A stretch of 64,000 nucleotides of DNA from Pelosinus baikalensis (GCF_020819555.1 NZ_JAJHJB010000001.1:1-64000); one strand, 5' to 3'. Shown: positions 28,384 through 37,357, counted from the first letter of the stretch. Numbers and translations: made by a program. Notes: a model not told the origin generated them from the letters alone.

Positions 28384-29496
28384 TTATTTTATTTCATTTA
28401 AAATTCTTACAAGTTCATCTGCGCCTGTATCAGCAGGGCAAGGCTGTACGATCGCTTGCTCGCCAAGTCTTATTACACCATCGTCATTATGAGCTTGCGC
28501 GAGAGATTCATTATTATGATAAGCGGCAGCCAGATTGCCAGCGATCAAATAGCTGCGTTCAATCCCACTCATATTGGCGAAAGCAGCTGGTTTCATAAAG
28601 GATTTGTTGTTTATTTTGATTTCACCAGTAGCAGCATTGACAGTGACTTTCTTATTGCTGTACTCGGTCAACTTTTTAGAATAATTATCACGTCTTTCTT
28701 TTTCCCCTGGATGGGTGGAAGGATTTAGAACATCATCAAAAAGACCTTTTGATCCGCCACTGCTCATTTTGTCGATTACACGCTGCCATACTGCTGCCGG
28801 AGCGCCGGGATTGTAACCAGCATCAGTGATATAGGAAAAAGCGATATTGTCAGATTCCCATTCATTCGGCTTGGTTATGCCAACCGCCTTGGTATTGGTA
28901 GCCACTACATCAACAGCTAATTTGCTGCCGCCACTCATTTGTGAACCAGCAACCTTTTGGACAAAATCGACTGTCAATTTCTTTTTAGCACCATTTATTG
29001 GATGATTCTTTTGTCCGTGGACCAGTTCGTGGGCAACAACAGCTGCTATCTTATCTTCGTTATTATCGAAAAAAGAAAATACGCCAACATTGACAGAAAC
29101 ATTATGTCCCAGGCTGCAAAACGCATTGAATGCCGTTTGGGGGTTGATAAAATAATTGTATGGCTTGTCTTGTATTGACGGCTCAGTTTTAGCAATCGTG
29201 CTTGTCAGTTTTGTCATAATGCTGGCAAGTGTTGCATTAAAATCAGGGTCTTCGTTAACACCTTCCGATGCTTTAAGTTGTTCAAAAAGTTCATTTCGTC
29301 CATCATTTTCATAGTAGTCAAGAGATTTTTTTATCTCGTCTTGTTGCTTAGCAGTACTAATCACTGTGCCTCCGAGTTTACCAATATTAATGGCTTCAGT
29401 TTTTGTTGGATGAAACAAACCTGTAGCCAGTGAAAAACAAAGAGTCAAAGTCCCTGTTCCCAGCACTGCCTTACGAAAAAAAGTTCTTAAATCCAA
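28384..29496 (-). CDS. M48-family metalloprotease, secreted or membrane-anchored
   Basis: A zinc metalloprotease of 370 residues. The active site HELVH is in AAVVAHELVHGQKNHPINGA, and the third zinc ligand is probably the glutamate of NEWESDNIAFSYI, as in Ste24/HtpX/BepA-like M48 enzymes. An N-terminal signal or anchor (about residues 8-30) places it outside the cytoplasmic membrane. The start is probably a TTG at 29496, which has a GAGGTG site eight bases upstream. A longer frame to TTG 29538 lacks one. Such proteases clear misfolded envelope proteins or assist outer-membrane assembly (family knowledge). It is preceded by copy B of the 55-bp element. Confidence 0.85.
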   Translation of the reverse strand: MDLRTFFRKAVLGTGTLTLCFSLATGLFHPTKTEAINIGKLGGTVISTAKQQDEIKKSLDYYENDGRNELFEQLKASEGVNEDPDFNATLASIMTKLTSTIAKTEPSIQDKPYNYFINPQTAFNAFCSLGHNVSVNVGVFSFFDNNEDKIAAVVAHELVHGQKNHPINGAKKKLTVDFVQKVAGSQMSGGSKLAVDVVATNTKAVGITKPNEWESDNIAFSYITDAGYNPGAPAAVWQRVIDKMSSGGSKGLFDDVLNPSTHPGEKERRDNYSKKLTEYSNKKVTVNAATGEIKINNKSFMKPAAFANMSGIERSYLIAGNLAAAYHNNESLAQAHNDDGVIRLGEQAIVQPCPADTGADELVRILNEIK

Positions 29497-29552
29497 TTGA
29501 ATAACACCTCTTTTTATTTTTTTTGCTAAATTAAACAAGCCTCAGCTGCTTC

Positions 29553-29607
29553 CTTTATCTAGGATAAAACATTTTGCGAATCATTGCCTCTGCTAAAAGG
29601 TATAGAT
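29553..29607 (-). promoter_or_regulatory. Conserved 55-bp upstream element, copy B (before the M48 protease)
   Basis: It carries ATCTATACCTTTTAGCAGAG and TTTTATCCTAGATAAAG on the minus strand and ends 57 bases before the TTG start of the protease gene. Confidence 0.8.
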
Positions 29608-29697
29608 TCCCAGCATTTTTAAAGGAAATCAACAGAAATCTATCGATTTAGTCATCAAAAAACAACTGGCTATACCAAAAGTTAATATAAGGCGATA

Positions 29698-29826
29698 TCA
29701 AGGAATTATTTTTTGAACGTTGATGATGTATTTTGGATTGATCTCGGTAGCGGTTTTACACCATGTAATAGTTTCCGTAGATGTAAATTTACAATCTTGA
29801 GCCTCTAACTCACTAGTCTTTCTTTT
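29698..29826 (-). pseudogene. Coding-like C-terminal fragment, unknown
   Basis: A 42-codon open frame with no start codon overlaps the last bases of the 185-codon membrane-protein gene in another frame. It reads ELEAQDCKFTSTETITWCKTATEINPK in part, with a protein-like composition and two cysteines. It may be the displaced tail of a gene lost by rearrangement. No family recognised. Confidence 0.25.
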
Positions 29827-30337
29827 CTTTCACTTCGATTTGAATTATAGAATACTTAAAGCCTTCATAAATTGCTAGCCCATAAAAAAGTAAGTCCATA
29901 GGGCTAAATGTTTTTTCTATTATATTTATCAAGACTTGAACATTCATTTGGGAAATTACAGATAGTATGGGAGTACCATGATTGCTAGAAATATCAAAAG
30001 CCACGGTAAGAATATTTCCTCCGAGACATCCTATTAATGCCAAAATTGCACCAACCACGCCAAAAACCATATCAACGCCTTTGCCCATTATTCTTACACT
30101 ATAGCCAACGAGAAGGCCCACACCCACAGCCATCCAGCCTATCTGATAGCCGGTCATCTCCGTAATCACTGCCCATGTAATAGCCCCAACAAGAGCTGCG
30201 ATACCTCCCCCTATAATACCTTTGTAAATATTTTGCTTTTCTCTCATTTCCTGTTTATATGACTGAATTGTAGCCTCGTTTAATGATCGACGCTCTATTT
30301 CCAGTACCCCATTTTGATTAGTTGTTTCAGAATCCAT
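29813..30337 (-). CDS. Hypothetical membrane protein, 174 residues
   Basis: From ATG 30337, which has a strong GGAGGAG site (an upstream ATG at 30370 lacks one), the protein has a hydrophilic N-terminal part. Then come four hydrophobic helices (GIIGGGIAALVGAITWAVI, IGWMAVGVGLLVGYSV, VVGAILALIGCLGGNILTV and LLFYGLAIYEGF) and a charged tail. It resembles no family I can name. It starts 62 bases behind the DUF3829 lipoprotein gene and is probably in the same operon, under element C. Confidence 0.7.
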   Translation of the reverse strand: MDSETTNQNGVLEIERRSLNEATIQSYKQEMREKQNIYKGIIGGGIAALVGAITWAVITEMTGYQIGWMAVGVGLLVGYSVRIMGKGVDMVFGVVGAILALIGCLGGNILTVAFDISSNHGTPILSVISQMNVQVLINIIEKTFSPMDLLFYGLAIYEGFKYSIIQIEVKEKKD

Positions 30338-30398
30338 TTTTATCTCCTCCGTACAATATGATGATTTCATTGCATATAACTTAAGTTATTTGATTCTC

Positions 30399-31427
30399 TT
30401 ATTCAGATATACTATTATTATATTCATCAACAAGCTGCCCCAAGCGGCGTCTGAATTCGCCTACAGGGTAGCTGCGTCCGCCAGTGGTAAATTTTCCGGT
30501 ATTTTCATTTTTAACCTCAGTAGTCCCTGCTTTAATCATGTTCAGGGTGTCTGTCGCCGCTGTTTGCATTCCTTCGGTAGTGTTTACAAATTGGATTAAA
30601 AATGGGACTTGGTCTGCCGAATACCCCTCTTTTTTCAGTTGATCTTTGTCTTTATAGATCTTTTTCAATTCTGATACATTTGAGTTGAATTTATTGTACA
30701 CTTCTTCATATTGTGCCAAATCAGCCTCTAAGAAGTCTTTTCCTCCGCTTTCTAACGTATCAAACATATGGCTTATTTCTCTCCCGCTTAATAATACACT
30801 TAGTGCATAATAGTGTATGTTAAATCCTTTTTTCTTAAGACCAGGTAATTCTGCGCCTTCATGTTCAACTATTTTTGGATAAAATGCAGTTGAGAAATCA
30901 TCAGCTGCCTCTAACAACTCTCTATAACTTAAAACCATCTTTTTATGAAGTTCACGTCCTTTGGCAAAATTGTCCTTTTCATACTCTTTATCGGCATAAT
31001 ATAAAGTAACATCTTTAAAATATAGCTCAATAAATGCATCTGTCTTATCGCATAACGTTAACATTTTAGCATCAATTTCTCCATAGCTAGGTCTATCCGC
31101 CTGATATTTGCGTGGCAGCTTGGTGTGGCGCTCCTTATGAAACCCATAAAGACTTTTTTCCCCTTCTCTTTCCGCCGTCGGAAACAATATAAAACCGCTA
31201 AATTCTTTTTTTATATTTATTTCTTCGCCTGTACCAAATTCATTAAAATAGAACTTAGCAACACCGCTTAACCAGCCCTGTTTAAAATTTAAAAGTTCGA
31301 TATAGGAATTAAACTTCTTTATATCATCTCCCTTTGTGCTGCTATTGCTCAAGTTATTTGATATATTTGAACAAGCCGTTAACAATAGGCTCATACAAAT
31401 ACAAATTAGAACTACTCTTATTTTCAT
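30399..31427 (-). CDS. DUF3829-family lipoprotein
   Basis: A 342-residue lipoprotein. The N-terminus has a positive start, a hydrophobic stretch and the lipobox LLTAC, so it is lipid-anchored after cleavage before the cysteine. The body is mostly alpha-helical and matches the pattern of DUF3829 proteins (IELLNF..., GRELHKKMVLSYRELLEAADDF, and a late TTGGRSYPVGEFRRRLGQLVDEYN). No function is established for the family. ATG 31427 is preferred to 31439 on ribosome-site spacing. It is the first gene of a probable two-gene operon behind copy C of the 55-bp element. Confidence 0.75.
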   Translation of the reverse strand: MKIRVVLICICMSLLLTACSNISNNLSNSSTKGDDIKKFNSYIELLNFKQGWLSGVAKFYFNEFGTGEEINIKKEFSGFILFPTAEREGEKSLYGFHKERHTKLPRKYQADRPSYGEIDAKMLTLCDKTDAFIELYFKDVTLYYADKEYEKDNFAKGRELHKKMVLSYRELLEAADDFSTAFYPKIVEHEGAELPGLKKKGFNIHYYALSVLLSGREISHMFDTLESGGKDFLEADLAQYEEVYNKFNSNVSELKKIYKDKDQLKKEGYSADQVPFLIQFVNTTEGMQTAATDTLNMIKAGTTEVKNENTGKFTTGGRSYPVGEFRRRLGQLVDEYNNSISE

Positions 31428-31521
31428 TTCAATCCGCATTCCCCTTTATTGGTAAATTTCTATCTTCGGTATCTGCTAGTTTCCCATTTCATTACCCCAT
31501 TTTTCTCTCTTTTTCTTATGC

Positions 31522-31576
31522 TTACTGTTAGGATAAACCATTTTGGGAATCATTACCTCCCCTAAAAGGTGTAGAT
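31522..31576 (-). promoter_or_regulatory. Conserved 55-bp upstream element, copy C (before the DUF3829 lipoprotein)
   Basis: It contains ATCTACACCTTTTAGGGGAG and TTTATCCTAACAGTAA on the minus strand and ends 95 bases before the chosen start. Confidence 0.8.
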
Positions 31577-31623
31577 ATCGACATTTTTCACTAAATATGC
31601 TAATTTTTAGTATACTTCTAAAA

Positions 31624-31673
31624 AGTAAAAGACTACGTTTTTGTCGGTCAGACAAAAAACGTAGTCTTTTACT
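31624..31673. terminator. Perfect long hairpin
   Basis: A 22-bp stem (31624-31645 with 31651-31673, one base bulged) with a five-base loop, lying between copy C and the small gene at 31849. Flanking sequence 31675-31848 holds no gene. It contains a short stretch (31785-31820) with self-complementary CCAAAAGG-type sequence that resembles a dispersed intergenic repeat. Confidence 0.65.
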
Positions 31674-31848
31674 CGGGAAGCAATGGAACTCGATGGACTG
31701 AAACACTCGCTTCTGCACGGCAAGATTGACCGGTTACTATTTTAAGAGGAGTGCATGCTTCGGGGCTATCAGGCCATTTTTAGGGTTTGGTTTCCCAAAA
31801 GGCAACAAAGAAAAGTACCGACGTATGGAAAACACATTTTAGGTGCTA

Positions 31849-31986
31849 TTAATCATTTTTTAAACGATCGTAAATACTCGTTATCTCTTCAACGTAATTG
31901 TGATACTCCACTTTGGTAACTACCCATTCTTCTTCTGTTTGCTGCCTAATTTTCAGGATTTTCTCGTCCATATATTCCCTGGTCAT
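31849..31986 (-). CDS. Small protein, 45 residues, related to the C-terminus of the 35832 and 36359 genes
   Basis: ATG 31986 has a textbook AGGAGG site. The short protein contains EEEWVVTKVEYHNYVEEI followed by IYDRLKN. The two secreted paralogs at 35832-36323 and 36359-36883 end in KWVVTNV...GE...IYDKLKN and KWVVTKVELQYNGE...IYDVLK, so this gene looks like a detached C-terminal module of that family. There is no signal peptide. It may be a shortened paralog or a functional small protein. Confidence 0.55.
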   Translation of the reverse strand: MTREYMDEKILKIRQQTEEEWVVTKVEYHNYVEEITSIYDRLKND

Positions 31987-32034
31987 GAACTCTACCTCCT
32001 CGCTTATACCTTATTTATGAATAGCATTGTTAGC

Positions 32035-32760
32035 CTACAGATCAAGCGTAATTTCTGTTTTTCTAGGTTCAACACTCACGTAATCCAGATTGAGGAACAG
32101 AATGGTCGTAGCAACGGTATAAAATGCAGCAATGATGTCGATCAGGGTATCGGTAATGATGCTGATACTACCAGGCAAGGAGGTGGATAGATAACCGATT
32201 CCAAGACCAATTCCTCCATTAATTGAAGCAAGGACAAACACGATGCCAAAGGTTTTCCACCAGCGTCCTTTGACTAGTGATTTACTATAATTAAGAGCTG
32301 TTTTTCCGCCCAGTTCGCGTAAGGCAACAATTTGTACAATAAAAATATAGTATATAGACCAGATTACACCAGGTATGATCAGTAAAAAAGTCAGCCCTAA
32401 AATGATAATCCCGCCTAGGATACTGGTTGTTAAACAACTGCCCCATCGGGAGAAAGCTTTGCCTAGCGCTGCCCCCCAACTAATCGGCAGGTTATCATTG
32501 TTTTGAATTGCATGATCAACAACCACGGCGATCCCCATCATTGCAATCACACCGAATAATCCTTCCAGGATTTTGATTACGTTCATAAAATCCTGAAAAC
32601 TGTTCATGTATCCAACCACCATATACAGAATGATATTGATAGGGATATACACAATCAGTGTAATCATGACAATGGCTTTAAATTGCTGAGAATAGATTAG
32701 CCACCCTTTGGCTACCACATCACTAAAACTAAATTCTCTTTCCTGTATTGCTTTTAACAT
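32035..32760 (-). CDS. Polytopic membrane protein of the DUF975 / GPDPase-membrane-domain type
   Basis: A 241-residue protein with about six membrane helices. The arrangement of a cytosolic N-terminus (FSFSDVVAKGWLIYSQQFK), paired helices, the LLIIPGVIWSIYYIFIVQIVALRE block and the motif KTALNYSKSLVKGRWWKTFGIVF matches the large group of DUF975/YciC/glycerophosphodiesterase-membrane-domain proteins, whose function is mostly unknown. A GAGGTG site lies close upstream of ATG 32760. It is probably transcribed alone. Confidence 0.75.
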   Translation of the reverse strand: MLKAIQEREFSFSDVVAKGWLIYSQQFKAIVMITLIVYIPINIILYMVVGYMNSFQDFMNVIKILEGLFGVIAMMGIAVVVDHAIQNNDNLPISWGAALGKAFSRWGSCLTTSILGGIIILGLTFLLIIPGVIWSIYYIFIVQIVALRELGGKTALNYSKSLVKGRWWKTFGIVFVLASINGGIGLGIGYLSTSLPGSISIITDTLIDIIAAFYTVATTILFLNLDYVSVEPRKTEITLDL

Positions 32761-32785
32761 GCAGACACCTCTTTTGGCTTATTTG

Positions 32786-32852
32786 AATCCACCAATATTC
32801 TTCCATCTTGCATTTCTTGCCAAGTGGGAAGACATATCTATATTGGTGGATT
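32786..32852. repeat. Inverted repeat between the DUF2167 gene and the membrane-protein gene
   Basis: Perfect 13-bp arms (32786-32798 and 32840-32852) are separated by 41 bases. Neither side has a good T-tract, so it may be a weak terminator or a protein-binding structure. Confidence 0.5.
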
Positions 32853-32863
32853 TCACCACAGAA

Positions 32864-33781
32864 TTACTCTTCCATCGTTCCTGACGTCTCATTATCCTTT
32901 TCATTTTTCTTTTTTCTAAAATATTTCACGACCAATACGCCTAGTGCTCCCACACCGATTACAATGAGCTTTATGAACTTAGCACCAAAAGCAGCAATCA
33001 TAGCCAGCACTCCCAGCTTCTTAGCTGCCACGCCCGTAATTAAGGCTGCCAAACCATATTCAGCAATATGATCTGTTACAGAATTAAATTCTTCATACCG
33101 CTTTCCAGGCACAAATTCTGTAGCTGCCAGCAAGTTTTGTGCTACTGATTTCTCTGCTCCAATATTTTTTAAATCCGTAACTAAGGTAAGTGTCAAATAT
33201 CCTTCCCGACCAAGAGCATAGGTATTGTAATTGATTGTTCTCTCCCTTTCCCCTCTTGTCTTAAGTTCTATGGACCAGACAAGATAATGACGAGCGGCAT
33301 CATATTGAGGTTTTTCTACCCACCCGGTCACGGTCATTTCGGAAAGCCCTTTTTCTTTTCGCTCTTTATTGTTTTCTTTCGTCCCTTCTTTGAGACTGGT
33401 TAATAGTTCTTCTGCATCCCATGCTTTAGCATCATCATCTTTGATATAACCGGATTTTGTATAGTCAATGGTTACGATCCAGTCCTCATTTTCTTTATCC
33501 GATATGATGAAACCAACCATTTCAGGGCAGTCTCCGTTTCCCATACTCTTCATGACTCGGCTGGCCTCAGGTTGGGGAATAAATGCATAGTGCTCAGGGA
33601 TCTGAATCTGGGCTTGATCGAGCAAGCTGATCTTCGCAGGCCCTGCAATCTGAACGTTCAGAGCCGCCTCCCAGGCAGCTTCCTGCTCTTTCTGGGCATT
33701 GCTGTTTTGCGCTGCTCCGGCTACACTAGTAAAGCTTAGTAAACAAATGATTATAAAAATACTACCGATATATTTCCTCAC
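32864..33781 (-). CDS. DUF2167-family membrane protein
   Basis: A 305-residue protein. A GTG at 33781 with a GAGGAG site eight bases upstream gives a proper signal peptide (RKYIGSIFIIICLLSFTSVAGA), so I prefer it to the GTG at 33817. The exported part and the C-terminal block VPGKRYEEFNSVTDHIAEYGLAALITG followed by two membrane helices and a lysine-rich cytosolic tail match DUF2167, a family with no assigned function, anchored with its large domain outside. A copy of the 55-bp element lies about 100 bases upstream. Confidence 0.82.
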   Translation of the reverse strand: MRKYIGSIFIIICLLSFTSVAGAAQNSNAQKEQEAAWEAALNVQIAGPAKISLLDQAQIQIPEHYAFIPQPEASRVMKSMGNGDCPEMVGFIISDKENEDWIVTIDYTKSGYIKDDDAKAWDAEELLTSLKEGTKENNKERKEKGLSEMTVTGWVEKPQYDAARHYLVWSIELKTRGERERTINYNTYALGREGYLTLTLVTDLKNIGAEKSVAQNLLAATEFVPGKRYEEFNSVTDHIAEYGLAALITGVAAKKLGVLAMIAAFGAKFIKLIVIGVGALGVLVVKYFRKKKNEKDNETSGTMEE

Positions 33782-33878
33782 GTTATTGCTCCTCTTCAGC
33801 CTTTTTGGTAGAATCACTTTTCCTCCCTCTTTGAAAATTCCCCTTTATTTCCAACATATTCCTTACCAGATTCAACCA

Positions 33879-33933
33879 TTACCGTTAGGATAATACATTT
33901 CAATAATCATTTCCTCTGCTAAAAGGTATATAT
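33879..33933 (-). promoter_or_regulatory. Conserved 55-bp upstream element, copy D (before the DUF2167 gene)
   Basis: It contains ATACCTTTTAGCAGAGG and TATTATCCTAACGGTAA on the minus strand. Differences from the other copies are confined mostly to the AT-rich spacer. Confidence 0.8.
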
Positions 33934-33984
33934 TTTAACAAATTTTATTAAATATATATACTTTTTTACATAATTGTAATTAAA

Positions 33985-34045
33985 ATAGCAAAAAACTACA
34001 ATTTGCGACAAACCCATTACTGGTATTCTTCAAAAATTGTAGTTT
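33985..34045 (-). terminator. Terminator behind the WD40 gene
   Basis: Perfect 12-bp arms (33993-34004 and 34034-34045), followed on the minus strand by a T-tract. A second hairpin (34083-34091 with 34104-34112) lies closer to the gene. The stretch 34114-34230 holds nothing recognisable. Confidence 0.65.
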
Positions 34046-34230
34046 CATTTTTTGTAAATTTAGGTTTATCCGATAACTACAATTGGCGATGGAGCGAAAG
34101 CTTCATCGCCAATCAAATTCTCTTTAGGAAACGCCGTATCAGCGATGTTTTTTTCGTTATACTTCGTCAGCCGCTCCTAGCAGACTCCTTCCAGTATCGT
34201 CGTCGCGGGCTTCCCTGCCCAACAAAAAAA

Positions 34231-34899
34231 TCACTCGTCACTCCGGGATTTCCACCTAAACTTTCCTAAATCATATTCGGAGACATCCCATATCTTAATA
34301 TATTTTTCTCCCCCTGCTGCTATATAGCGCCCATCAGGACTATAGGCTATGCCTCTTCTCAAATACTTTTCGGGATGCGGCAAGGTTCCGGCTAATAGAT
34401 GATTCCTTGTATTCCAGACTTTTACAGAACTCTCGTCAATAACAGCTAGATAACTGCCATCCGGACTGTAAGCCATGGCATTTTCGTAAACGCCATATCG
34501 CAAGGGCAGGATGCCCACTAATTTCCAAGTAGTAACATCCCATATTTTAATAAACCTGGCTTCATCAAGACGAACAGCGGCAGCAAGATGTCTGCCATCC
34601 GGGCTAAAGATAACATTTGGCAAAGCATAAGGAGTTACTTCCTCGCTATGAAGGTTTAACTCTTTTTCTTGCGCCAAAACTTTATGCAAATTGCCTGTAG
34701 ACACGTCCCAAATGCAAATGCAACTATTGTCTTTCTCTCTTCCAACCATTGCCAGATATCGCCCGTCCGGGCTGTACGTTAGGTTACCTCCCCCTGTCCC
34801 AAGAGGTCCTTTGATAATTTTTGTCATCTCCCACGTTTCCGTATCCCATATTTCAATTATAGAGTTAACAGTTTCTTTTTGAGAAGCCTCAACATGCAA
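34231..34899 (-). pseudogene. WD40-repeat protein, 5' end cut off by a REP element
   Basis: A frame of 222 codons encodes four to five WD40 blades, each marked by SPDGRYLA-type and IWD/VWN-type ends (YSPDGRYLAMVG, FSPDGRHLAAAV, YSPDGSYLAVID, YSPDGRYIAAGG). There is no ATG: the frame begins at a TTG without a ribosome site, two bases from the REP hairpin at 34901-34927, and the coding pattern starts in the middle of a blade. I read this as a larger beta-propeller protein truncated when the REP-transposase unit inserted. Lost parts would include the N-terminal blades and any signal peptide. Confidence 0.75.
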
Positions 34900-34900
34900 G

Positions 34901-34927
34901 GAAGCGACGGGACGGTTCGTCTGCTTC
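34901..34927. repeat. REP hairpin, right-hand partner of the transposase
   Basis: A 27-bp imperfect palindrome (GAAGC...GCTTC arms with GGGACGGTTC core). An inverted relative lies at 35769-35795 on the other side of the transposase gene. Confidence 0.7.
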
Positions 34928-34936
34928 TAAGATATG

Positions 34937-35715
34937 TTATGCCTTAAAAATAATACTTTGATGTATGCCAGTAATTCTTGCTATTTGCCGTTGTGTTGCC
35001 CCTCCTATATTTTTCATTTGCCTTAAGACCTCATCTCGCCTAGGCTTTGCCATAGCCTGTAATTCTGCTAAAGATTGTCCCTTAAGTATCATTTGTATCT
35101 CTTTATATATACTTTCATCGCTTTTCTTTTTCAATTTTATCTCTATTTCAAGAAACTTATTATCACTATTTTCTTGCTTCATGTACTCCTTAAATTTATT
35201 TCTCGCAGACTTTTCATTCTCTGCGAATATTCCTAGTATAAATGCAGTATTAGTCAATTCTCCTGGATATTCCGATTGATTATAATAGGTCTCACAACTG
35301 CTCCATTTATATTCCTCTGGCTTTACTACCATTTCTGCTTTTACTGGATTCTTATGTATATATCGTAATACACTTAACAAGTATTCATCAGTTTCTACAG
35401 CTTCGCTTTTATATCGATCCTGAAACACGTGCCCTGCTCGGTCATATTTCTTGTTATACCACCACGCATAGCTTACCCCTATTCGCTTCATAACGGATGA
35501 CATCGTTTCTTCTTTTTCATGCAACAACAAATGAACATGATTACTCATTAGGCAGTAACTGTATATTTCAAATTTACCTATACTTTTAGCACGATTTATT
35601 GCTTGTAAATACGTGAATAGTCTTCTTCATCATGAAATATATCCTGACGATTTATTCCTCGAACCATAACATGATAGATACCACTTTCACTTTTCTCTCG
35701 TGCGCATCTCGGCAT
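34937..35715 (-). pseudogene. REP-associated tyrosine transposase (RAYT, IS200-like), frameshifted
   Basis: The downstream frame (34937-35548) carries the catalytic HUH motif in MSNHVHLLLHEKEE and the family block DRAGHVFQDRYKSEAVETDEYLLSVLRYIHKNPVKA. The true N-terminus lies upstream in another frame: ATG 35715 gives MPRCAREKSESGIYHVMVRG and continues to FHDEEDYSR. Then a one-base change near 35610 breaks the frame, after which YLQAINRAKSIGKFEIYSY resumes in the frame of the catalytic part. Y1 transposases of this type move and multiply REP hairpins. This one is probably dead unless the frameshift is bypassed. Confidence 0.85.
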
Positions 35716-35768
35716 CACATTTCACTCCACTATCTTTTTTAAATTAATTTTAGCATAAAAAAACAACA

Positions 35769-35795
35769 GGAGCAATAGAACCGTCCCCTTGCTTC
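35769..35795. repeat. REP hairpin, left-hand partner of the transposase
   Basis: An inverted relative of 34901-34927 with the same GGGGACGGTTC core and GAAGC arm. Together they flank the transposase gene as in published REP/RAYT units. Confidence 0.7.
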
Positions 35796-35831
35796 GAATT
35801 CGAATTCAGTATCCATGATATTACCCCCACA

Positions 35832-36323
35832 CTACCAGTATTTATTCTTCAATTTATCATAAATTCCCATCAACTTCACTTCGCCACTATATTTTAACAC
35901 CACATTGGTAACTACCCATTTCTCATCCTGATAAGCCAGGATAAATATGTAGCGCTCGGTGTCCTCATGCTTAGGGGAGGTGCATTTTTCGGCTTCTTCC
36001 TGAGTGGCAAATTCTTCATAATAGCTGATTTTGGCAATTTCCAGTTTCCCAATATACGGGTTAATCAAGGAATCATTTTTCCGAAGATCAATGGTGTAAT
36101 CAGGACTGAGCGTATAGTGGATTCTCTTCCAGACAGGCGGCTTTCTTTTATTAAACTCAAAAATCTGCTGATTCTTTGCTTCATAGGTAGCAAGAGCCTT
36201 ATCAACCTCCGTCCTAACATACTCCTTAAATGAATCTACGGCTTCAGCCTCACTTGGCGCAGCAAAGGCTAGGTTGGAGAATGCCAATACTAGAACTAAG
36301 GTTAACAGTAACACTTTTTTCAT
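35832..36323 (-). CDS. Small secreted protein, paralog of the adjacent gene
   Basis: A 163-residue secreted protein. The start is ATG 36323, chosen because its paralog begins identically (MKKVL.LTLVL.LAFSNL.FAAPS) and because the AAGGGA site is correctly spaced. The frame extends to 36341. After the signal peptide comes a mixed domain with YTIDLRKNDSLINPYIGKL and a C-terminal KWVVTNV...IYDKLKN. No family recognised. It is a tandem duplicate of 36359-36883, sharing roughly half its residues by eye. It ends about 100 bases downstream of the REP element at 35769. Confidence 0.75.
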   Translation of the reverse strand: MKKVLLLTLVLVLAFSNLAFAAPSEAEAVDSFKEYVRTEVDKALATYEAKNQQIFEFNKRKPPVWKRIHYTLSPDYTIDLRKNDSLINPYIGKLEIAKISYYEEFATQEEAEKCTSPKHEDTERYIFILAYQDEKWVVTNVVLKYSGEVKLMGIYDKLKNKYW

Positions 36324-36358
36324 AGACATCTTCCCTTCCATTTCCTCGCTAAGAATAC

Positions 36359-36883
36359 CTAATGCAGATAACCCACTTTAGGCTCAATCTTCAATACATC
36401 ATAAATGCTGTTTGTTTTCAGTTCGCCGTTATATTGCAACTCTACTTTAGTGACTACCCATTTATCCTCCTGATAGGCAATGCTAAATGTATAGTGTTTG
36501 GTATCCCGATATTTGGGTGAAACACATTGTTCAGCTGCTTCTTTGCTGGAAAAATCCTCATAATAGTTGACTTTATCAATTTTTAGTATTCCAATATATG
36601 GTCTAATCAAAGAATCGTTCTTGCGAAGATCAATATCGTACTCGCCATTAAGTGTAAAGTGTACTATGCGCCAAAATGGCGGTTTTAGCCAATCAGGTGG
36701 TTGTGGCCTATCTATTATAAAAATCATCTGATTATTCGTTTCATAGCTAACCAATGCCTTTTTGACTTCCTTGTCCACATAGCTCTTAAATGAAGCTATA
36801 ACTTCCGACTCACTGGGCGCAGCAAAAACTAGATTGGAGAATGCCAACAACAGGACTAATGTTAGCATTAACACTTTTTTCAT
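36359..36883 (-). CDS. Small secreted protein, paralog of the adjacent gene
   Basis: A 174-residue protein with a clear signal peptide (MKKVLMLTLVLLLAFSNLVFA) and the same domain as the next gene: YDIDLRKNDSLIRPYIGIL, YYEDFSSKEAAEQCVSPK and KWVVTKVELQYNGEL. A GGAAGG site precedes ATG 36883. It starts 8 bases behind the effector fragment, so it is in the same transcript. Being secreted and next to a toxin-like fragment, it could be a periplasmic immunity protein (inference only). Confidence 0.72.
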   Translation of the reverse strand: MKKVLMLTLVLLLAFSNLVFAAPSESEVIASFKSYVDKEVKKALVSYETNNQMIFIIDRPQPPDWLKPPFWRIVHFTLNGEYDIDLRKNDSLIRPYIGILKIDKVNYYEDFSSKEAAEQCVSPKYRDTKHYTFSIAYQEDKWVVTKVELQYNGELKTNSIYDVLKIEPKVGYLH

Positions 36884-36890
36884 CGGTACA

Positions 36891-37313
36891 TCATCCTTCC
36901 GTTTTTTCTTTTACCTTTACTAATCTGTCGCCAAATCTTGACCACTCTCTAAGCCGTTCCGCTGCCTCAGGCGACAGCACTCCCGGCTTTATGCAAGGCA
37001 AACGCCTGACATTCTTAAGCTTTGTTGCCTTTTTGCCGGCGTTGAGTACCTTAAGTATCTTTCTGGCAATCTTGCCTTTTTTCACTATCTTGGCAACCCT
37101 TACAAAGCCGCCAACAAAAGGTATGCCTCCCAATAACGATATTCCTGCGCCTAAGTAATCGCCCTGCTTTACCGCCAGTCCGGCCTCGCCGATCGCCGCT
37201 GCCGTGCTTATGGTTAGCGACGGTATAAACCCGGCCACGGCAAGTCCCAGTTCCGCCCAGTCTTCGGCTGTCATTTTATTTTCTTCGTCTGCTTCCGCTT
37301 CCTCGGCTGGCAC
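36891..37313 (-). pseudogene. C-terminal piece of a polymorphic-toxin-like protein
   Basis: A 140-codon frame beginning at a GTG without a ribosome site. It stays open upstream to about 37370, giving GKPVKLEGTNKAPCPQPEE, where it meets the Hsp70 fragment in another frame. The body AELGLAVAGFIPSLTIST followed by GDYLGAGISLLGGIPFVGG and a Lys-rich helix is the alpha-helical hydrophobic segment found before the toxin tip in DUF4280/Rhs-type effectors. A very similar segment occurs in the VgrG-Rhs protein of this window (ARGDYCGAACSLIGCI). The last 40 residues may be a toxin tip. The upstream carrier is missing. Confidence 0.55.
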
Positions 37314-37357
37314 TTCTTCCGGCTGCGGGCACGGCGCTTTGTTCGTCCCTTCCAGTT

